Positions 62,302 through 64,000 of a DNA stretch of 64,000 bases are shown one piece after another. The DNA lies in contig CAKVCZ010000003.1 in assembly GCA_934726055.1 (NCBI GenBank), positions 62,001 through 126,000 on the forward strand, written 5' to 3'. The position numbers and the translations under genes are program-made. Under the pieces are notes generated by a model that was not told the origin of the DNA, searched no databases, and worked only from the letters and a program-made list of their open reading frames with translations. The stretch's first letter is position 1; the number at the start of each line of letters is the position of its first letter. The DNA is from an uncultured Candidatus Melainabacteria bacterium. GTDB taxonomy: Bacteria > Cyanobacteriota > Vampirovibrionia > Gastranaerophilales > Gastranaerophilaceae.

Positions 62302-63138
62302 CTATGAAGCTACTAATCTGATTGCTTCTTGTAACAATTCTTTTTGTGATGAAATCAATTTGTTTGCCAATTCCATCTGAACTTTTGCTTGTTGGTAATT
62401 TGCAACATTATCTTTGAACCCTACATTAGAAAGTTCTAATAAACCAGCTCTGATTTCGTTACGACCAAGAACTGGACGTCCTGATTCTTCCGTTTCTACA
62501 AATTGACCGTCTTTGATTTCATATAATCCGTTTTTGTTGTGGAAACTCATTGTTGAAATTTTGTACAATGGAACCATTTTTTTACCGCTATCGGCTTTAC
62601 CATAAATTGTACCATCATTTTTAATTTCGTAATCGTCATATTTTCCTAAATACTTACCATTATTAGGATCAATCCACAACTTTATGCTTGTTGTAGGTAC
62701 ATCAAGTGCACCGCCTTTTGTTATTGTCTCTTCGTATAAATCGGCACTCAACGACTTTGTACCTGCCATAATTTCACCTTTATCATTTAAGATGTAACCT
62801 TGAACAGTGTAACCGTCTTTGTTTTTGTAAACACCTTCTGCATCAAAATCAAATTCACCGTGTCTTGAATATACAATTTTCCCTTCCTGTGTACGTGTTA
62901 CAAAGAAACCTTCACCTTCTAAGAAAAGGTTTGCGTTTGCTGTACCAGGTGTAGATTTACCTTGCCCGAAGTTTTTATCACAAGTGTCCATTACTGCACC
63001 GTTCAAGAAAGTTTTGAAGTTAAACTTGTTTTCTTTGAAGCCCGGCGTGTACATGTTTGTCATGTTTGTCGTAAGAGCGCTCATCCATTCAGTTGTCGTT
63101 TTTTGCGTATTTAGTGCTGTAACAAATGCATCATTCAT
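62302..63138 (-). CDS. Flagellar hook/rod protein (FlgE/FlgF/FlgG family)
   Basis: 278 residues. An axial protein of the flagellar rod or hook. The N-terminal segment (TTTEWMSALTTNMTNMYTPGFKE) is the usual helical flagellar rod domain; the core contains LFLEGEGFFVTR, SRHGEFDFDAEGVYKN and GYTVQGY, all typical of FlgE/F/G. The C-terminus ends in a second amphipathic helix (ANYQQAKVQMELANKLISSQKELL). It is much shorter than FlgE of E. coli, nearer FlgF/FlgG in length. ATG 63138 is chosen, with AAGGAG upstream; the longer frame to 63246 overlaps FliK. It follows the FliK-like gene, overlapping by 8 bp. Confidence 0.85.
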   Translation of the reverse strand: MNDAFVTALNTQKTTTEWMSALTTNMTNMYTPGFKENKFNFKTFLNGAVMDTCDKNFGQGKSTPGTANANLFLEGEGFFVTRTQEGKIVYSRHGEFDFDAEGVYKNKDGYTVQGYILNDKGEIMAGTKSLSADLYEETITKGGALDVPTTSIKLWIDPNNGKYLGKYDDYEIKNDGTIYGKADSGKKMVPLYKISTMSFHNKNGLYEIKDGQFVETEESGRPVLGRNEIRAGLLELSNVGFKDNVANYQQAKVQMELANKLISSQKELLQEAIRLVAS

Positions 63139-64000
63139 AGCCGTTCTCCTTATTATTTCCGTTTCTGTTATTCTTTTTGTTTCGTCCTTCTTCAGCATCT
63201 TCTTTTTGTTGACGGTAAGAAAGGTTTTCGTATTCAAGTCCTTCATCCGTAAATTTTTGTTTCAAAAGTGGAATATTGGATTTCAAATATTGTTCAACTG
63301 CTGCATCTCCGGGGAGAAATTCTGCGGAGATTACACCGTTTTTATTAACTCTCAATACCACAGATAAGTCTTTGTCAAAATCTACTCTGAAAGATTTATT
63401 TGTTTCCATTGATTCTTTTAATGCGTTCAAAAGTGTTTTTGATACTTCGGCAGATTTTGCTTCTTCTACATCTTTAAGAATCATTTGTTGAGTTTCAGCC
63501 TTTTGTTCTCCTTGCGTAACTTGTTGATTATTTTGTACCAAGTTGTTGAAGAATTTTGCATCTGCTTCTGTCATTTTTATTGTTTTTTCATCTGACGAAC
63601 TGCTTTTTTTGGTTGCAGAAGCTGCCGATGTTTTTGTTGAGTTTGCTGTTTTTAAATTTGAATCAATAAATTTTACAATGTCTGTTGTTTTGTTTGTATT
63701 TAATGTATTATCAAGTATTTCAACTTGTTTGAATATTGGTTCGACTTTATAAACTTTTATATCTTCCTCAATTTGTTTTAATGCAGGGTTAACTGCTTGG
63801 ACTTCACCTGTTTTTTCTATCTTTCCTTGAGGAATTTCAAGTTCATCATTTCCTATTATTGGTAATTTTTCAGTTTTTGATAAATTTATTTTTTTATCAT
63901 TTGGTAAGCTTAATGATTTTTCGCTATTTATGTGCGAATCTTGTTTAAGGTTGGTATTATTATCATTTTTATTTATACTTGCAGCTGAGGAATTTTCTTC
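63131..64000 (-). CDS. FliK-like flagellar hook-length control protein, right end cut by window
   Basis: Open through the right edge; at least 289 residues are inside, and the 5' end is missing. An internal ATG at 63574 is not the start: the frame is open without stop from 64000. The long Ser/Thr/Lys/Asn-rich, disordered region is followed by a C-terminal domain (LRVNKNGVISAEFLPGDAA, then YLKSNIPLLKQKFTDEG) that resembles the Flg_hook domain of FliK, and ends in an Asn/Lys/Glu-rich tail. FliK measures hook length and switches export specificity. It overlaps the next hook-type gene by 8 bp. The pairing of a FliK-like and a hook gene supports the call. Confidence 0.75.
   Translation of the reverse strand, partial: EENSSAASINKNDNNTNLKQDSHINSEKSLSLPNDKKINLSKTEKLPIIGNDELEIPQGKIEKTGEVQAVNPALKQIEEDIKVYKVEPIFKQVEILDNTLNTNKTTDIVKFIDSNLKTANSTKTSAASATKKSSSSDEKTIKMTEADAKFFNNLVQNNQQVTQGEQKAETQQMILKDVEEAKSAEVSKTLLNALKESMETNKSFRVDFDKDLSVVLRVNKNGVISAEFLPGDAAVEQYLKSNIPLLKQKFTDEGLEYENLSYRQQKEDAEEGRNKKNNRNGNNKENGYE

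Overview
The window is a contiguous, AT-rich bacterial chromosome segment with no rRNA, phage or complete insertion sequence. The best guess for the source is a non-photosynthetic relative of Cyanobacteria (Melainabacteria/Vampirovibrionia, Gastranaerophilales-like, often gut-dwelling). The reasons are an RNA polymerase beta-prime C-terminal subunit with a cyanobacterial-type insertion of about 650 residues, pyruvate:ferredoxin oxidoreductase and a membrane pyrophosphatase (anaerobic, fermentative energy metabolism), meso-DAP-type MurE, lipoprotein signal peptidase, flagellar genes, and no photosynthesis genes. The assignment is inferred from family features, not from a database search.

Layout. 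1-3795: RpoC2-type subunit, open at the left edge. 3.9-9.1 kb: an acyltransferase, then a compact cobalamin-type riboswitch leading a three-gene operon of unknown function, a TPR membrane protein and a secreted protein. 9.2-15.1 kb: oligopeptide ABC transporter binding protein and two permeases (no ATPases), an MgtC-like protein and a second TPR protein. 15.1-22.1 kb, mostly minus strand: U32/RlhA-like protein, UDP-glucuronate decarboxylase-like enzyme, cobalamin adenosyltransferase (plus strand), glycosyltransferase, a pair of 107-bp direct repeats, B12-dependent ribonucleotide reductase and tRNA-Cys. 22.2-33 kb: two paralogous HNH proteins, membrane pyrophosphatase, a calpain-like protein and pyruvate:ferredoxin oxidoreductase. 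33.3-44.7 kb: a prepilin, the cell-wall/division block rsmH-ftsL-ftsI-murE-nagA, then on the minus strand fliI, an NTF2-like secreted protein, lspA and a pseudouridine synthase. 44.8-54.9 kb: pnp, a coiled-coil glycine-zipper protein, the def-fmt-aroH-rqcH run, a PHP phosphoesterase and rph. 54.9-64 kb: a divergent PurD-like ATP-grasp protein, a D-2-hydroxyacid dehydrogenase, Hsp20, a GH24-type lysozyme with altered catalytic residues, cysE, tyrS, a hairpin-rich gap, and flagellar hook/FliK genes running off the right edge.

Themes. B12 recurs: a riboswitch, an adenosyltransferase that makes AdoCbl, and an AdoCbl-dependent ribonucleotide reductase lie within 17 kb. Several genes have no Shine-Dalgarno sequence and instead carry a -10 box exactly six bases before the start codon, the geometry expected for leaderless mRNA. 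Other genes have ordinary GGAGG-type sites, so the genome seems to use both modes. Several lineage-specific proteins (HNH pair, calpain-like, lysozyme-like, glycine-zipper and small S/T/N/Q-rich proteins) lack Sec signals, and their role is open.
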